This document shows, piece after piece, positions 12,001 through 27,000 of a stretch of DNA of 64,000 bases. Positions within the stretch are counted from its first letter, which is position 1, and every line of letters starts with the position of its first letter. Under the pieces are notes generated by a model. It did no database searches, had not been told where the DNA came from, and was given only the letters and a program-made list of their open reading frames with translations. The DNA is from Trogon surrucura. Its lineage: Eukaryota; Chordata; Aves; Trogoniformes; Trogonidae. The stretch lies in NCBI GenBank assembly GCA_020746105.1, contig CM036636.1, forward strand, positions 9,920,001 through 9,984,000, in the 5' to 3' direction. The translations under genes were made by a program, and so were the position numbers.

Positions 12001-15000
12001 CTGTGCAAACGTTGGCCGATGCTCGCGCGGCCCCAAGCAGCCGTCCTGGCGCGGCGGCTCGCCCAGCAGCGCTGCTTTGCCCTTCTGTGCCTGGGGGGTG
12101 GGGATTTACCACCTCCAGCCTTGATTTTCCTTGTGAAATCTTTTGAACACTTTGAGTGAAGCAGCCTCGGTAACTCGGTTATCGTCTTACGATGTGACTC
12201 CAGCGAGATTCCTTCAAGCATCCTTTGCAGGAGCCGTGCTCTACCCAAGAAATTTTTTAAATTACGAGATTCCACCTGACTTAAGAGATCACCCATCTGA
12301 GGACTGTGGATAATGAATGTGAATAAGTAACGTTTTAGAAATTAATGGATTTTATTAATTGAGTTTATCCTGTACATTAGTAGTGTTGTAGCATATCCAA
12401 AATATTGATGAGACCAGAACACTCTCTTTATCAAGATAATTAATATCTCGTGAAGATCATTAATGCCGTATGATGTTTAAATCAGAGCTCAAAGCTGGGA
12501 TGTTCTTGCAGATCTGGCAAAAATTCCATTTTGGTCACGCATGGTAGATATGACCTTCAACTCCCACCAGATCAAGAGGGCTTCATATCTGACACATGAG
12601 GATTTTCCCTTTCTGCCAACTATGACAGTTACAGTTTTTTTAGGTTTTGAGGGATTAGTTAATCAGTAATTGTTCTGGAATCGGATCATAAATTTTACCA
12701 TGATAACTCAATGAATATGTGTTGACTTAAGCAAGGCATGAAAATATATTCAATAACCAACCTAACAGGTAGCTGGTAAAGACCTAACACTTATTTAAGA
12801 GATTCAGTAGAAGGACAGCTACATTGCATGCTTATTTACTCGGATATGAATCCTCCAGTCAGCTGTGGGATCCATGAATGTCGCCAAGGAGAACTTGTCC
12901 TTAAGAGAGCATCTTTCAAGAGCAACAAAGAAGTCGTCGTTCTCTTTTGGAAGTTTCCTGCCCAATTCTCTAGATCTGAGGGCACTGGTACACCAGGCTC
13001 CCATCAAAACAAAAGAGCTAAATGAAAACCTGGGTGAGAAATGGCCTTGGAGGCTACGGATCAGTAGTATAGTTTACTGAAAGGTGGATTTGATCTCTTC
13101 CACCTTTATTAGGTGATTTTTCAGCAATCAGTGGGGACTGGATCTTGTGGAGCTTAGTCAGAAGGTCGGTGGGAGGGTTTTTCCCGCTGTGGGGTGCACT
13201 GGGGCCGTAACACCCGTGGGGCATTGTGGCCGACCCAGGAGTGCCAGGACTTGGGTGTTTCAGACTCGAACGTGGATGATGATGAGCTTTGCAGCTGAAT
13301 TAGGTGGGCGAAATAAGACAAGGCTCAAGTTCTGCATTGTTAGGTTCCTGTCTGAAGAACCGTTTCGAAGCCTTGGAAATTCACATCGGGATCTTTGTAA
13401 TTCAGCGTTGGGGCGGTGCAGCAGCGTGTCAGCAGTAACGCAGCCGCGTGTTGCTTCTCTTCAGGTGCCATTTCCAGTCAGGTGTGTGGCTGTGCTCGCC
13501 TCGAATGCTGTTGCAGGATCTTGTACTGAGGGAAGGATCAAGATGCAGAACTGACGAACCCTCGGGCAGAGCGAGGTGTAGGGATCATGCAAGCGATGCA
13601 TCTCCTGTGCCACCAGAAGTCCCTCTGTGAAGGTTCAGGGATGGAGGCTCTCCTGAGCATCTGCAGCAGCCAGCAGGAGGTGAAGCAGGCCAGGTTTGCA
13701 GTGGGAAACTTTGAAGAAGCTGGAGGTCGACTGAAGTGTGAAAGGGTGCTGAAAAGCTCCTCCTACTGTGCCTACTCACACGGAGTTGCCTTTTCTTGGA
13801 AACGAAGATAACCTGTGCTCAGAAGAATGTACAGATTTACAGGGCAGAGGATAAAAGTGTGTAAGGATAGGGCAGAGTGTCTGTCTGAAGGAGAGAGCTT
13901 CTGGGGTGTGAAGGGTTGGAAGGTTTCTTGCATTTCCTGCGCAAAGGCAGGATAAGCCTCTTCTCCTTTTGTCGTGGTGAGAAGCCGCCTGCGTTCTAAG
14001 GAAGGGATGTGTTCAGCTCATCCTTGAGGTTAGCTAATGACAGACGTGAGCGAGTGCCAGCCCAGCTGTAGGAACAGGTTAGGCTGCTGGGAGATACATG
14101 AAATTACCGGAGATTGTGTCTCCCAGAAGCAGATAACCCAGTGAGCAGCGTGTAAACACAAACACTGCGAGATGATAAAGTCCTCAGAAATAATTCTGCA
14201 GCTTGAGACTGGCAGAAGCGAAGCTGTGGTCGCTCCGGTGGTTGCTGTGGTCGCTTCAGGACGTTCCCCTCGCTGCTGCCAGGAGTGGGCTGTTGTAGAT
14301 CCTTGTCCCCATGGCCTTCACACCACGATCTTCAGAAGCAACGGGACACGAAGGGGGAAGGTTGGACGTTCCAGGCCTGACGTTCTGCTGAAGACAAGGA
14401 ATGGGCTGTTACTGTCACGAGCTTTGGGCTGAACCTGGAGGAACGCCAAGCCGTTGCAATTTATCCTTAGTTCATCTAAGGATTTGCGCTCTCTCGGTTG
14501 CGGAACTTGGTGGTTTAAAGCGTCGCATGCACGGGGGCCTATTATCTAGTGTTTTCTGGTGTGGAAGAGGAGAAGTAATTGGAATTTGCTTCCATGGTTA
14601 TTTCTGTGGCATGCAACGTTGCCTTGTTTTTCCGCTAGCCTTAGGGGCTGTTGCTTCATGCTTGGGTAAAGCTGTTTACTTAAAAAAAAAATAATAATAA
14701 TCCACTAGCATCTTTCCTAACTCCCCTTCTCCCCCCAAATCTCACTCTGCAGTGTACTGGCCAAGACATAATCCTGTTCCTTTCCCTGTAGGTGACGACT
14801 TCATCAGGAAGTAAGTGCTTCTCGTGTCGTTCTGCAGCAGAGCGAGATAAATGGATGGAAAACCTGCGGCGTGCCGTGCACCCAAATAAGGTAGTGGCTT
14901 TGAGGAATTGCCTCTGTTATAGTTCAGTTCCTTGTTATTACATTTTATAGCCCAGTGCATAGTAGCAGCAGGGGACGTATTGTCATTTCAGTGAGTAACT

Positions 15001-18000
15001 GTAACTGTGGGTCAGCCTTTTTCCATATTGCTTTCTTCCACAATTATATTTACAGGCAAGTGCCAATTATTTCTTCCCCTCTTTCTCACCGCGTGCTGCT
15101 TCAGCTGTTGCTGGGAGTTCGTCAGACCTGAAGAATCCTCAGTCTTGCTCTGTTACTGATGCTATGTGCCACGTACATGGGACTTCCCACCTCCCAAAAA
15201 GCTCTGGGACGGGTAGCTGCCAGCAAAGTTAGAACTGAAGAGTTCAGGTATCACACTTCTGACTCTGGTAGTACTTGCAGAGTCTGCAAGTGATGGAGAA
15301 GCTCAGGTGCAGATGTGTTCTCTGGGGTGAGAGCAGAACTTAGCTTTCCCTTCTCCGGTCAGTCAAGGTTGCAAAGTCCTCCATCCCCTCTGGGACCTGC
15401 AGAAACAAATCCTTCTCCTCACTCAAACACAGGGACACCCAATATGTGGTTTTAGGGCCTGCTAAGACTAAGTACGTCCTAAAATAACATCTACAGCTGC
15501 TTCTCCCTCTCTGCACTGGAGTTAGCTAACCAAGATCGATCAGGACTGATCAGCTGCAGGATTTCACAACTGATGAGTTCAATCAACAAGTCTTGTTTTC
15601 TGGTGATCAGAGAAGACACAAGTGATGGGCTCCCGTGGATTCATTCTTGGCACCAGAGCCACGTAATTGTGGCTAGAAGTCAGGTCCAGGCCTGGCGGGC
15701 TGCTAAAGGAACCCTCTGTGTCGGAGCCGATTGTTCCCAGCGCAGCGCCAAGCGTCCGCACAAAAGGCGTCTTTCAGAACGGGAGCAGCGGAGGGGAGAG
15801 GTGGCCTTTGCCTCGAGCAGCGTGTCCCTGCGTGTGGAGTTCAGTGACTCCGGTGCTTTCCGAGTGCAACAGCCTGGTAGTAATGGTCTGAAAGAGCTGT
15901 GTAAGGTTTGCGTGGTCGCACTGACCATGAGGAAAGGTCCTGGGAATGTGAGCTGGGGCTGGGTGCGTCACTCCGGCTTCGAGATGCGGTGTTCAGTGGA
16001 AATTTGTTTGGGAGTGTGCCCTGCTCTCAAAAACACGCCGTGAAGCGGTGGCTGGCTTTCCGTCTTCATCGGAGTTCGTAGACAATAAACTCTCAGTATC
16101 TGACTTGATATTTCTATCAAGAATTCTGTGTTCTTGTGTAGTTCCTGTGTGCACTTCCTGAACCTACAGGACCCCATTGTGGGCTTCCAGCAGGAACGTT
16201 CCTGCCCAGGCTCCTGGGCTGAGCAGAGGGAGCCGGGGCTGCTGTTTCGGTGAGGAGTTTCCAAACAAAACAGGTTCCTGCCCAGCCCCTAGCAGCGGTT
16301 CAGCTCTGCGGGTGCTTTATCTTTCGAGTCACTCCTGCAACAAATGCCCATGACGTTCTTCCAGGATGAGGTCAGCGTCACTGGGGAGCTCTTACAGATC
16401 CACAGCATCCTTTTCTCCGGTGTTATTTAAAAGATACCCAAGCCAAATTTCCGTGCCTGGATTCTAACGACGCTCCCGTGGGACTCACTGTCTCCCATAA
16501 TTCCTCTCGATGTTTTAGTTGGGTGCTCTGGACTTCTGCCCTAAAATGTCACGAGGTTTTGTAAATGCTGCTTTCCCTGCCAGAGGTAGTCGTGTTCCAG
16601 CCGTGGATGAGGTGATCCCTGGGTGCACATTCAGATCCCTTTGTTGTTGCTAAAGTGAAGAAAATATATTCCAGCGCTGCTGTAAAGCAGCTGTACTGAA
16701 AGGGGAGGTGGTTGTACGATACCTGTAACACAGCTTCTCCTCTGCAAAAGCCGTGAGTGGTCGGTGAGGTTCTCTCAGTTTCTTCTGAGACCCTCTTGGC
16801 AGCGAATGGAAAACGGTACATTTATGATTTGGAGGGGTTTTATCTCTCTTGTTCCATATATTAATTGGCACCAACAGACGTGGAGAGCACGGTGATATTT
16901 TGGAAAATTAACATAAGTAGTGTTATTATGCAAATTCCTGAGAGCCAGTATTTCCTTAAAATAAAATGTAATTAAGCCTCTGCTCATTTAGCACATCCGA
17001 AATAATTAACTCATATCTGCAGTTTTGTTGTGCTTGGCTTTGTGGGTTTTTTGTTGACCTTTTTTTCTTTGCATCTTTTTTTTTTTTCAGGACAACAGCA
17101 GAAGGGTAGAGAATATGTTAAAGTTATGGATTATTGAAGCCAAGGACCTGCCAGCTAAGAAGAAGTACTTGTGTGAATTATGCCTGGACGATGTTCTTTA
17201 TGCACGAACTACCTGTAAATTGAAAACTGATAATGTATTTTGGGGGGAGCACTTTGAATTTAATAACCTCCCATCGCTCAAAAACATTACGGTGCACTTA
17301 TACAAAGAGACTGACAAGAAGAAAAAGAAGGACAAGACCAATTTCATTGGACAAGTGAACATCCCTGTCAGCTCTGTCACGGGCCGGCAGTTTGTAGAGA
17401 AATGGTACCCAGTGGTCAGCCCCAACCCGGGGAAGGGCAAGTCCCCGGGGCCCATGATCCGCATCAAGTCGCGCTACCAGAGCATGAGCATCCTTCCCAT
17501 GGAGATGTACAAAGAGTTTGCCGAGTACATCACTAACAATTACATGGTGCTGTGCTCCGTGCTCGAGCCCTCGCTGAGCGTGAAGAACAAGGAGGAGATG
17601 GCGTCTGCGCTGGTGCACATCCTGCAGAGCACGGGCAAGGCCAAGGTAGGACCCTTCGTCGTCCGTCCCGTCCCACCGGGGACCGTCAGGGGCAGGTTCC
17701 TGCGGCGGGGTTTGGAAATTGCTGCATCACTTGGGCGTCGCGTCGTTAATCCACTCTAGTTTTGCTTCTAAATGACAGACAAGTTGGTAGCACGTGCAGT
17801 GCAAATTGCTTAATTAGCAGAGAGGTCGGTGGGACCGCACACCAACCGAGTCGGTTTTCTCTCCTTCTGGAGGCTCGGGGGCCAGGCTCTCACCTCGTGA
17901 ACAGGCACAAGCGAAGGTGAGCGGGAAGGCGGTTTTCAGAGGTGAAATGCAAGAAGTGCTGGCTTGAGCTGCGTGTGCTGGGTATTCCTGTGGGAACCCC

Positions 18001-21000
18001 ACAGGTTCCCTGCTCCGCTCCCTCCCCATCGTGGAGCTGCTGCGCGGAGCACCCAGGAGCTGAACAGGAGCGAGCGGCATCTTGGGAATTGCGGAGCAAA
18101 GTCCGCCTGCGGGCACGCGTGTCTCGGGATCAGCTCTCGGTTTTCAGGGTCTGTCCAGATGCTTTTGGAAGGGAGGTGTGAAGAGGGGAAGCGGTGCAGG
18201 ACAGCCCAGGGGTCCTGGGGTGCTCCCAGGGCAGCCCTCCTTGGGGGGGGTGATGCTGGCCAGCTGGTGAGTGGGGGAAGTTCAGGTTTTGTGGCCGCTT
18301 TATGTGGGTGTCCTTCATGGCTGGATGTTCCCTGTCAGGTCTGGGAGCTGGAGGAGGAGACCGAAAGTGGGTTTTACTCCTGGTTGCAATCTGTGAGGGT
18401 GCAGGCAGGGTGAGCAGAGCTCAGGCAGGCACTGAGGTCCCGGCACATGGAGCGTGGAGTCGCATCCTCGGTCCCCAGGTGTGGCGACACAGCCGTGGTG
18501 GGCAGGACTGCAGGAGTTAGAGCATCGGCATTTTTCTCTGTTAGCATCTCCCTGAACTCTGCAGGGGGGAGCTGGGGAGGAACAAGATTTCCGAAGCTTT
18601 TGCAGTGCTGAGGAGACGGGAGCTCCTCACCTGGGTTGGAGTCACAAGGCTCTGTGTCCTCTGCGGCTGCTGCCTGGGACCGGGGCAGGGTTGTGGATTA
18701 GATGCAGTTACCATCTGTCAGGCAGAGAAGTGGCTTGGCCTCCTGATCTAATTCAAGGTAGGCAAAGCTCTCTGAGTAGATGGTGGGGCCGTGAGCCTGC
18801 TATTGCAGAGGCAGAGAAAATAGCTGGCTTAAAGCCTCCCTGATCCCAGGCAACACTGTCACACCCCAGGAGCGCGGGGAGGGACCCAGGTCCTGGTCCC
18901 GTTGGCTGCGTTACCTTCAGTGAGGACAGAAGTGGCTTGTGATTCACGGCATGTGGAATGAAGGAAAGCATCGTAGGTGTCCTCGGTCCCTGTGCTGGGG
19001 CTTTGGCCACCGTCAGCACGTGGTTTCTGGGCACAGGTACCTCTCCCTGCCCCGCACCAGGGATGCCCTCACTGTGGCTCCAGTGGCACCAGTGCTGGGG
19101 CTCTTGCTGGAATGGTGTTGCCATGAGAGACCCTGTCCGTGGCTCACACGGTTCTGGTGCAAAAGGCTTCAAGTGTCACACCGATCTCTGTCACCGTGGA
19201 TCATGTGTGGTCATGGCTGAGAGCTGTTGTCACTGCTCCTGCTTTTTCCCTCTTCCCCTGGGTGCTGTAGAGGCTCCGGAGAGAACAAGAGTGTTTCTAG
19301 ATGTGTGTCGCATCAGCGCTTGAGGTCCCAGAGGCTCTACATGGGTTACACAGCAAACAGTAAACAGACTTGGAGAATTTCCCCTAAAATGCAGCTTCTG
19401 CTTTCCCTGCCTGTCATCTGCCATCAGCATTAGCACCGGGTGTGGGAGCTGTCAGAGCAACAGGAGCTACTGGAGCATGGGAGCCGGGCGGCGCATCCTT
19501 TGCGGAGGAGTTGGACAGGCAGAGGAAGGGAAAAGCAGCAGTGAGGTTTCATTTCTCTTTTGTTTGTGGGTGATGTGGCTCCTTCTGTGTTGGGGTGTGC
19601 TGGGGAAGGCGTGGTCTGGCTCTGAGCTGCACCTGGTTTTGATGGTGAGGGCAGGCTCAGCCGGCACCAAACGCCTGTGCGTCCGGAGGCGACGAGGTGA
19701 AGCAGCCCCGGCCCGCAGGAGGGCGTTGGGTTTGGACATAGCGTTCAAAATGGGTCCCTCTGTCCTCCTGTGACCCTCTGATGCTTGCCCAGGCTGGAGG
19801 TGGCTTCCCCGTCCTTGTGCCTTGTCGAGAGCCTTTCCAGTGACCTCTTCAGAGCCCTCCCCTGCCCCAAAGAGCGCAGACGTGGCAATCAGCAACCACT
19901 AATTTATTTTGCTGATAAAGGGAGTTTTGCGGGTCTTGGCTGCTGCAGCTGACGCTAAAGCAGCAATTACAGTTGGACTGAGAAACAAGTGTCCGGTAGA
20001 TTATCTATGAAGACTCGTTAGCAGCTAATTGCTCTTGCACTGTTTCAGGCCCTGTTTTCCTGTAGCGATTTGCTGTAACTGTGGTGTAATCCCTTAATGA
20101 GGCACGGCTGATTGGGTACGTGTGTCCTCCCGGAGAGTCCCTGCGCGGGAGAGGCGCGACGCGGTGCTGCGCGGGCGATGCTGTGTGGCGGGAGGGTGAT
20201 CCTGACCCCCAGCCCCTGATCCTGACCCCCAGCCCCTGATCCTGACCCCCAAACCCCGATCCTGACCCCCAGACACCCCACTTTGCTCCGTCACAGCACG
20301 GAGCTTCTCCCACCAGCCAGGCGTTGCTCTCTGGAGCTGCTAAACCCCGGAGTCCCTCGTGCCGGAGAGGCTGAGCACGTGAAGCTGCAGGCAGAAGGTG
20401 GACAAGGGCTGGAGCTGAGTTTTCTCCCAAAATACCTGCTTCTTCTGGGCTTCATAGCCGTATCACAATAGATTAAAAGGTGGAGAATGAAAGCAGACAG
20501 TGCTCCCTGGAGTCAAAGCCCATGCTTCCTTTGCTCTCTCTTTGGGAAAGGGAAAAGCTTCGTCCCGCGGTGCTGTGCAGGGGTTTGCTGTGCACCGGGA
20601 CACGCCAAGGGGAGTGGGTGGAGAGGAGAGGAGAATATTCTGGTCAAGTTAAGCGTGCACACAGCCTGACTGAGGGAGCTGCCCCAACCCTGCAGAAAGT
20701 CTGACAGACATCCAGCACTGCGAGAGGCTGTTCGCTGCCCCTTTCTGTGGCAAGTAGGGGCTGGAGGAGGCGTCGCTGTGCTGGAGAGGGACGTGGTTCT
20801 GTGGCGATCGCAGACACGCGGCCTCTCAGCATCTGTCCCTGACTTACGTGCTTCAGCTTCCCAGGGAGAGCACGGATAAAATGCTGCCTGTACGGGCGTG
20901 GAGAGATGCCTGGCTATTTTCATGTGTTTCACAACCTGTAGACAGAGACACGAAGTCATAATTAAGTGTTTCTGTTGCCATCCTGGGTGTTTCGGGGAGT

Positions 21001-24000
21001 GCCCCCCCCTGCCATTAGCGTGGCTTGATGTGGGCTGTGTGATGTGGTGATGGATGGGCAGGCTGCATCCTCCCCAGAGCCAGACTGATGGTGACTTTCG
21101 ATGCTTCCAGAATATTTCCCATGCTTAGATTTGTTTCAGGGCCGCCTTAGAGCTTTCGGAGCTCAGTTCGTGACCATAAATACATTGAAAAAAAGCTCGC
21201 GTGGCCAAATGGTTGGTAGATCAAACCCAGCATTAGACAGAGCTCTAACTAACCAGCTGCTGGCTTGAAATAAATATTTATCATGTTGTGAGTGGAGTGA
21301 AGAATAAACATGTGTCCCTGTTTTTTTATGCTGCAAGGATTTGCTTCAGCTAAGCAGATGTATTTACTCCTCCCGTTCGAGCCTGCAGGAGACTCCCCGC
21401 GTTCCCTCCTTGGCGGTGCAGGGTGCTTGGTCAGAGCTCTGCTGAACCTGCAGATACCCTGCAGGTCTTCCTAAAAATGACGGCTCAGCTCAAAGAGGGG
21501 CCCTGGGAGTGAGTGGCACAGCCCAAGAAGGTGCTGGGCTTGGTCGGTACCGTTGGGGAGCCCCGCTGCCGTTCCTGCGCCGCGAAGGCTGCGAACACGG
21601 AGCCGCGAGGATGCTGCAGACGTTCAGCTCTAGACGAGGCTGGCAGCAGCCGTGTCATTTCCCCTACGAAGAGTTTATCTCCCTGGTAATATTTTATAGC
21701 AGCCACAGTTGAGCTAATAAGGCTTTTAATCAGCGTTACGAGCACCCCCGCTGTTTTCCCTGCTCCCCCTGAGCACAGCGGTCGGGTCGGTTGAAAGGAT
21801 GGAGGCGGGTGGTGAGTGGCAGCCGCGGAGGTCGGTGCTGGGGCTCTCGGGGTAGTGGGTGGTTTCTGAGCCTCCTGTGTGGGATCCGACCCCTCTGCCC
21901 TCACCGGAGGCTGCGGTCACTCAGCGTGTGAGCGTAATATCCTTCAGGTTTTGTGAGCAAGGTGATGGACGCGGGTTCCTGTGTGTTAACCCCTGCCTTG
22001 GATGAGCTCCAGTGCTCGAAGGAGGCAACATTTACATTTCCCAGCAGCGAATTGTCCAGTGCAGTTCCTCAGAGGAGTTATGTGGTGGTGGAGAGTCAAG
22101 GACAGGCAGTTGGGGTCCTTGGTTTCGCATCATCTGCCACAGACCTGCCACTCTCCTTGCTCAGCTCAGCGCTGTCAAGTGCTGAATTTCCCATCTGTGC
22201 AGGCGTGTCCCGACACTCGCCCACCTGTAACCCACAGCCCCACCAACCCCTGGTGTTCTGCACCTTTGCACAAAAGCCCAGCTGGACTCTGGGCTAGTCT
22301 GTGAAAGAAGCAGTAATCTTATTACCTTTATCAATTCAATCCTCTTAAGGTTGAGTCAATCCTATTAATCAGGCTTGTGATGTGGAGAACCTTATTATTT
22401 CAAAGTCAATCTTCCCGTCAGTCAGTTATGATGTTGGGAACAGTCGGCTCCAGCCTGGGGTGGGTGTGACCCAAATGACGTGCATGGGGCTCCGGGTCTC
22501 TCCATCACACCCCACATGCTCCGGCTGTGGATGCATCCCCAAGAAGCTGGGGCCAGAGGACAAGGTGCGAAATCCTTCCTGGGCACGGGCAGGATATGTC
22601 CTGCAAGAATTTTCTTGCCTGTTGTCTCCTTTTACCCAGGAAACCCTCCTGCCCTGGCTGCAGCCATGCCCAGCACTCGGCTGGCTCCATCCTTCTGCCT
22701 GCAGGGCTCAGGAGCTGGGGGGACAGGTGGCACCCCCTGGGCACAAGGGACTGGCACCTGGAGCCCCCGCAGTACTGGGACACTTGGTGTGGACAGACCC
22801 CTCGCCAACGTGGGGTGGGCTTTCTGGGCACTGGCAGCTTGAAGCACCACAGGGTGCTCGGTGCCCCCAGCCCAGTGGGGCGTGGGGGGCTGAGGGAGCT
22901 GGTGCTTGGGGCAGGCAGGGCTGGCAGCCGTTGGTGGGATCCGAGACTAAATTAACCGTCTTCGCTCCAGCTTTGTCCCATGGGAAAAAGCTCTTTTCTT
23001 CCCATTTTTTGCGTTTGAGCAATGCAGTCAGTCCGCTTCCTTGGCCCTATTGGCATGGGCAATGAAGGATTGTTTTCTGGAGCAAGTGTTAGTTTTTCTC
23101 TTGGTGGACTTGACTTTTCAATGAGCCTTTTCCAATTCAGGCCATCCCCAGGGCAGCTGAGCCCTGGGTCGGCGCTGATGTGGATGCCAGCAGTAGCTTT
23201 CAAAGTTTATCCACCGGGACTTGGGGCAGAGCAGCACGGGGCTGCAGCACACTCGCTTCCAGAGCATCACCCCGTGTCCATCTTGTCCTTCCAGGTTCCC
23301 AAGGCAAAGGTTTGGGGGATCCTCCATGGCAGCATGAAGTATCCTGCTGCGAGATGCCTTGCTTGGTCAGACATCCTGAATTGTCGCACGTGCGAGGGAC
23401 CAGGCAGGGGTCAGGAAACGTTTCCTCACCCCCCCACAAGATGTTGTTTAGTTGTGGTTTGAGAGAGGAGGATGAGTTCGCCCAGGTGGGGCAGGGGGAG
23501 CCGCATCTGAAGCTCAGCAGATGAAGACCTGGGGGGAAATGGGAATGTTTTTAGGCTACGGGTAGATCGGGATGGGACAGAGCGAGGGGCGTGGGCTCAG
23601 CCGGGCTCAGGCCACCCTGTGCAGGAGGATGCTGAGGCTGTCGGGCGGGGAGCTGCAGCACCAGAGGTACGTCGTGGTGACACGTTTGACCCCGAGCTGG
23701 TGCTGAGGACGGTGCCTGCACTCGCCTGCGGTGGGGACCCAGCCACCACTCCAGCAGCAAAACCTCTGCTTGCATTTCCAGAAGACTGGAGGAGCTGCCG
23801 TAGGACAGCACACGCTGCTGTGGGCTCCGGCTGGTTTGTTTGAAGGGCTGCAAACCAGCGCTGCCATGCTCTGAATTTATTTGTTTATGAATTGCTCTTC
23901 TTTACCAGCACATGGGCAGTGAGCGAAGTTGCACAGGTTCGGCTGTGTCCAGTCTGGAGCAAATATCTTTAAAATAAACACAAGAGCCAGTCTGAAGAAG

Positions 24001-27000
24001 GCTGCCACAGCCCTTAAGTTTTACTGAAGACCTTTTCCTTCCCCTCTCAACTCCCATGTAATGAAATAAAGCATCTTATTTTCTTCCATTGCCAGGGGCC
24101 CTAACTAAAAACAACCCCCTGCTGATCTCTGCTGCTCAGAAACAGGGAGTTTTATTGGCTTTAGTTATTGCATTTTATTCAGGGCCTTGTATGTGGGTGA
24201 GTGAGGCCCCCGGAGGGATTCAGCGAGTATTTGCATTCCATTTGTGTCTTCGGAGTGCTGGCTGCTGGCGTACTTAAGGCAGAGATACCAGACGCGTGAT
24301 CCAGAGCCTTTTTTTTGTGTCGAGGGAAGGCAAGATCCGGACGATGGCCCTGGGACAGAAATCGCGGGATGTCATGGGAACTGACCCGTGGACGAGGCTC
24401 CTTCCCAGCAGCTCCTGGGCTGCTGAGAGCGGTCTCTGCAGACTAACTCGCTCGAGGACACTGAACTGTGGGGTTTTTGATCCCCGAGGCATCTCCAAGC
24501 CTGTTCCTACGTCCCGGCAAGATGCCTCCTGCAGCCGGAGGGGCTGGACGGGCTGGGGACGGCGAGAAGCCCTGGCTTGGGGGATGCCCTTGGGTGTCCT
24601 GGCTCTCTCCTCCATCCCCCAGTCAGTTCCGAGGCCAGATTCTGCTGCGTTATGCCCAGCTTAGGCTGCTGCACCGTAATGGATCTCTTTGGGATTTCAG
24701 CCGCTTTCCTTCCCACTTTAGAGACGCGGGGTCGGTTTTCTGAGCCGTCGAGCTGCGGGTGCTCCGCAGGGGATTGCGACCGCAGCGAAGGTTTCAGGGG
24801 GATCTTTTCTGGCTTTGTGTGGAGTCCCACGGAGGAGTGTTGCCTCATTTGAAATTCTAGTGAATTCTGCAGATCAGCTAAAATCATCAAAATTCACATC
24901 AGCGCTGGCTGAAGCTCGGCCCCTGGGTTTTCGCCGCTCGCCGTTGTGTTGCGCGTCGCGGCTTGGCCCCGCATCCCACGGCAGCCGGTCCCCAGCTGAC
25001 AAGAAGGGGAAAAAAGCAAGTGCTTGGCTAAGAGAAGCTGTAAAACTCGGTGTTCCTGAGATAATTAGTATGTTGGGAAAGTGACAGGAAAGAGAATCAA
25101 GCAAAGCCAAGGTCAGCGGCTGCTAATTAAGAATCAGCACCTTGTGTCAGCCTGAGCTGTGGCTTGGAATTGAAACGTACCCTGGGAGAGACCCAGGAAG
25201 ATAAAGGTGATGGAGTTACCCAGATAGCAGCTAACGGGATTTGAGCAGAGGTTTAAAGTTTCGTTCTAGCTGGGTTGATAAAAGGGGCAAAATGAGAGAA
25301 AATAGTGGGGGAGGCACGTGCTTTGCTTCCAGGAGGGATTTTTGCCTTTGCAGCTGCCGGAGCGTTGCAGACGTGGTGGGAGCTGTGCAAGACGATCTTC
25401 TAGCTAAAAGAAATAACGGAGGTGATTTTTTTCCCCTCCCAAAGCTCCTGCTCTGGCCTATTTGAAGGCTTTTCTGGGAAGGTCATGGCAGCTTGTTGGT
25501 CCCAGTCTTATGGGAAGGTGGGAGAGGTCGGGGCGTTGGTGCCTCAGAGGTGCCGGGACGGGAGCTGGGTCTCTGCACGGCGGCTCTGGGCTGCTCCTGC
25601 TGCCCTTGCCGGGAGCGGGTTACGTCTGGCGCGGCCGTAACGACTGAAGGGGAATTTCTTAGTGAAAGGTTATTACCGAGCAGATTATTTGGTTTTAGAG
25701 GAAGGCAGTTTTAAGAAGGTGCCCTTGGTTGCGGACGTGAATTTGCGTGTCAGCATTGCTCTGTCTCCTGTGTGGGGGAACAGCAAGAGGTTTAATGCGT
25801 GTGATTTTCACGGTTTGCCTTTACTGCCCAGGTGGGTGGTGCTGGGTGGGACGAGGTCGAACCTTTCAGCACCCGGGGAGCTGGGCAGGGGCCCGGAACT
25901 GCTTTTCCCATTAGCAGCGCAGAGAACAGAAGCTGAATATGCATTAGCGTTAAAAACCGCACGGCATTTCTCCTGCGTTAGTGCAAGCTACGGCACGCTA
26001 AATATTACAACACGTAGTGGATTTTCTGCAGAATGCACGGGGACCTACGTGACCCTCTGCGATCAGTTGACGCGGCTGCTGAGGCAGAGCTGGAGCTCGG
26101 CCTGAAGTGCTGTTTTTCTTCCAGAATTCGCAGTTCAGTAGCCTGCACTGATGCACAGGGCAGCTGTCAGCACGCGCTCTGCTCCTGCTCACCCCTGCCA
26201 TTGCTCTGCAGCACAGGGGATTATGAAATCGCCCCAAACGTGCGCTGCGGCGGTGCTGTTTATTTCCATGAACGCTGAGGAAAGAGGACATTTGAGCACC
26301 CTGATGCATATTGCAGGCTTGATCCTCAGCTGATAACTGTGGGGCACAGCTCATGGCACACAAGTATTCCCTTGTTTTGCAACCAGTGCAGTGAGACACC
26401 GAGTGCAGCCACATTTAACAGTGAGAAAACATGTTCCACACACAAAACATGAGGCTGATACAAGACCCAGCCAAAACCCAGCAGTGGTGGAGGGGCAAAA
26501 CGTGGCGCAAGCCTGGAGTGAATCGTTTTTTTGGGGTGCAGAAAAGTTGTGACTGTCCAGAGGTTTGTCACTCGTCTTGTCTCTGGGAGGTTGGAGGAAC
26601 AGGAGGGAGGTTGGGCTGGTGGTGAGGTGCCCGCAGCACCTCCAGTCCCTCTTGTGTCTTCCGAAGGCGAGACCTCCCTGGAGAAGGGGAGGCTGCCTGC
26701 TCTGCTCGACGTGTGTCAGTGCGTGGTGACCCACCATGGGCTTTGCTTTCCAGGATTTCTTGACTGACCTGATGATGTCTGAAGTTGATCGCTGTGGTGA
26801 GAATGAGCATCTCATTTTCAGGGAGAACACACTGGCCACCAAAGCAATCGAAGAATACCTGAAGCTGGTGGGGCAGAAATACTTGCAAGATGCCTTAGGT
26901 ACGTACAGACTCTTACCTAGAGGGGTTCTGCTCTACGCTGCGGGGTGGAGACCATCGCCCGAGCCCTGGTGACCATCAGAGTCACCGGTGTTCACGTGCC

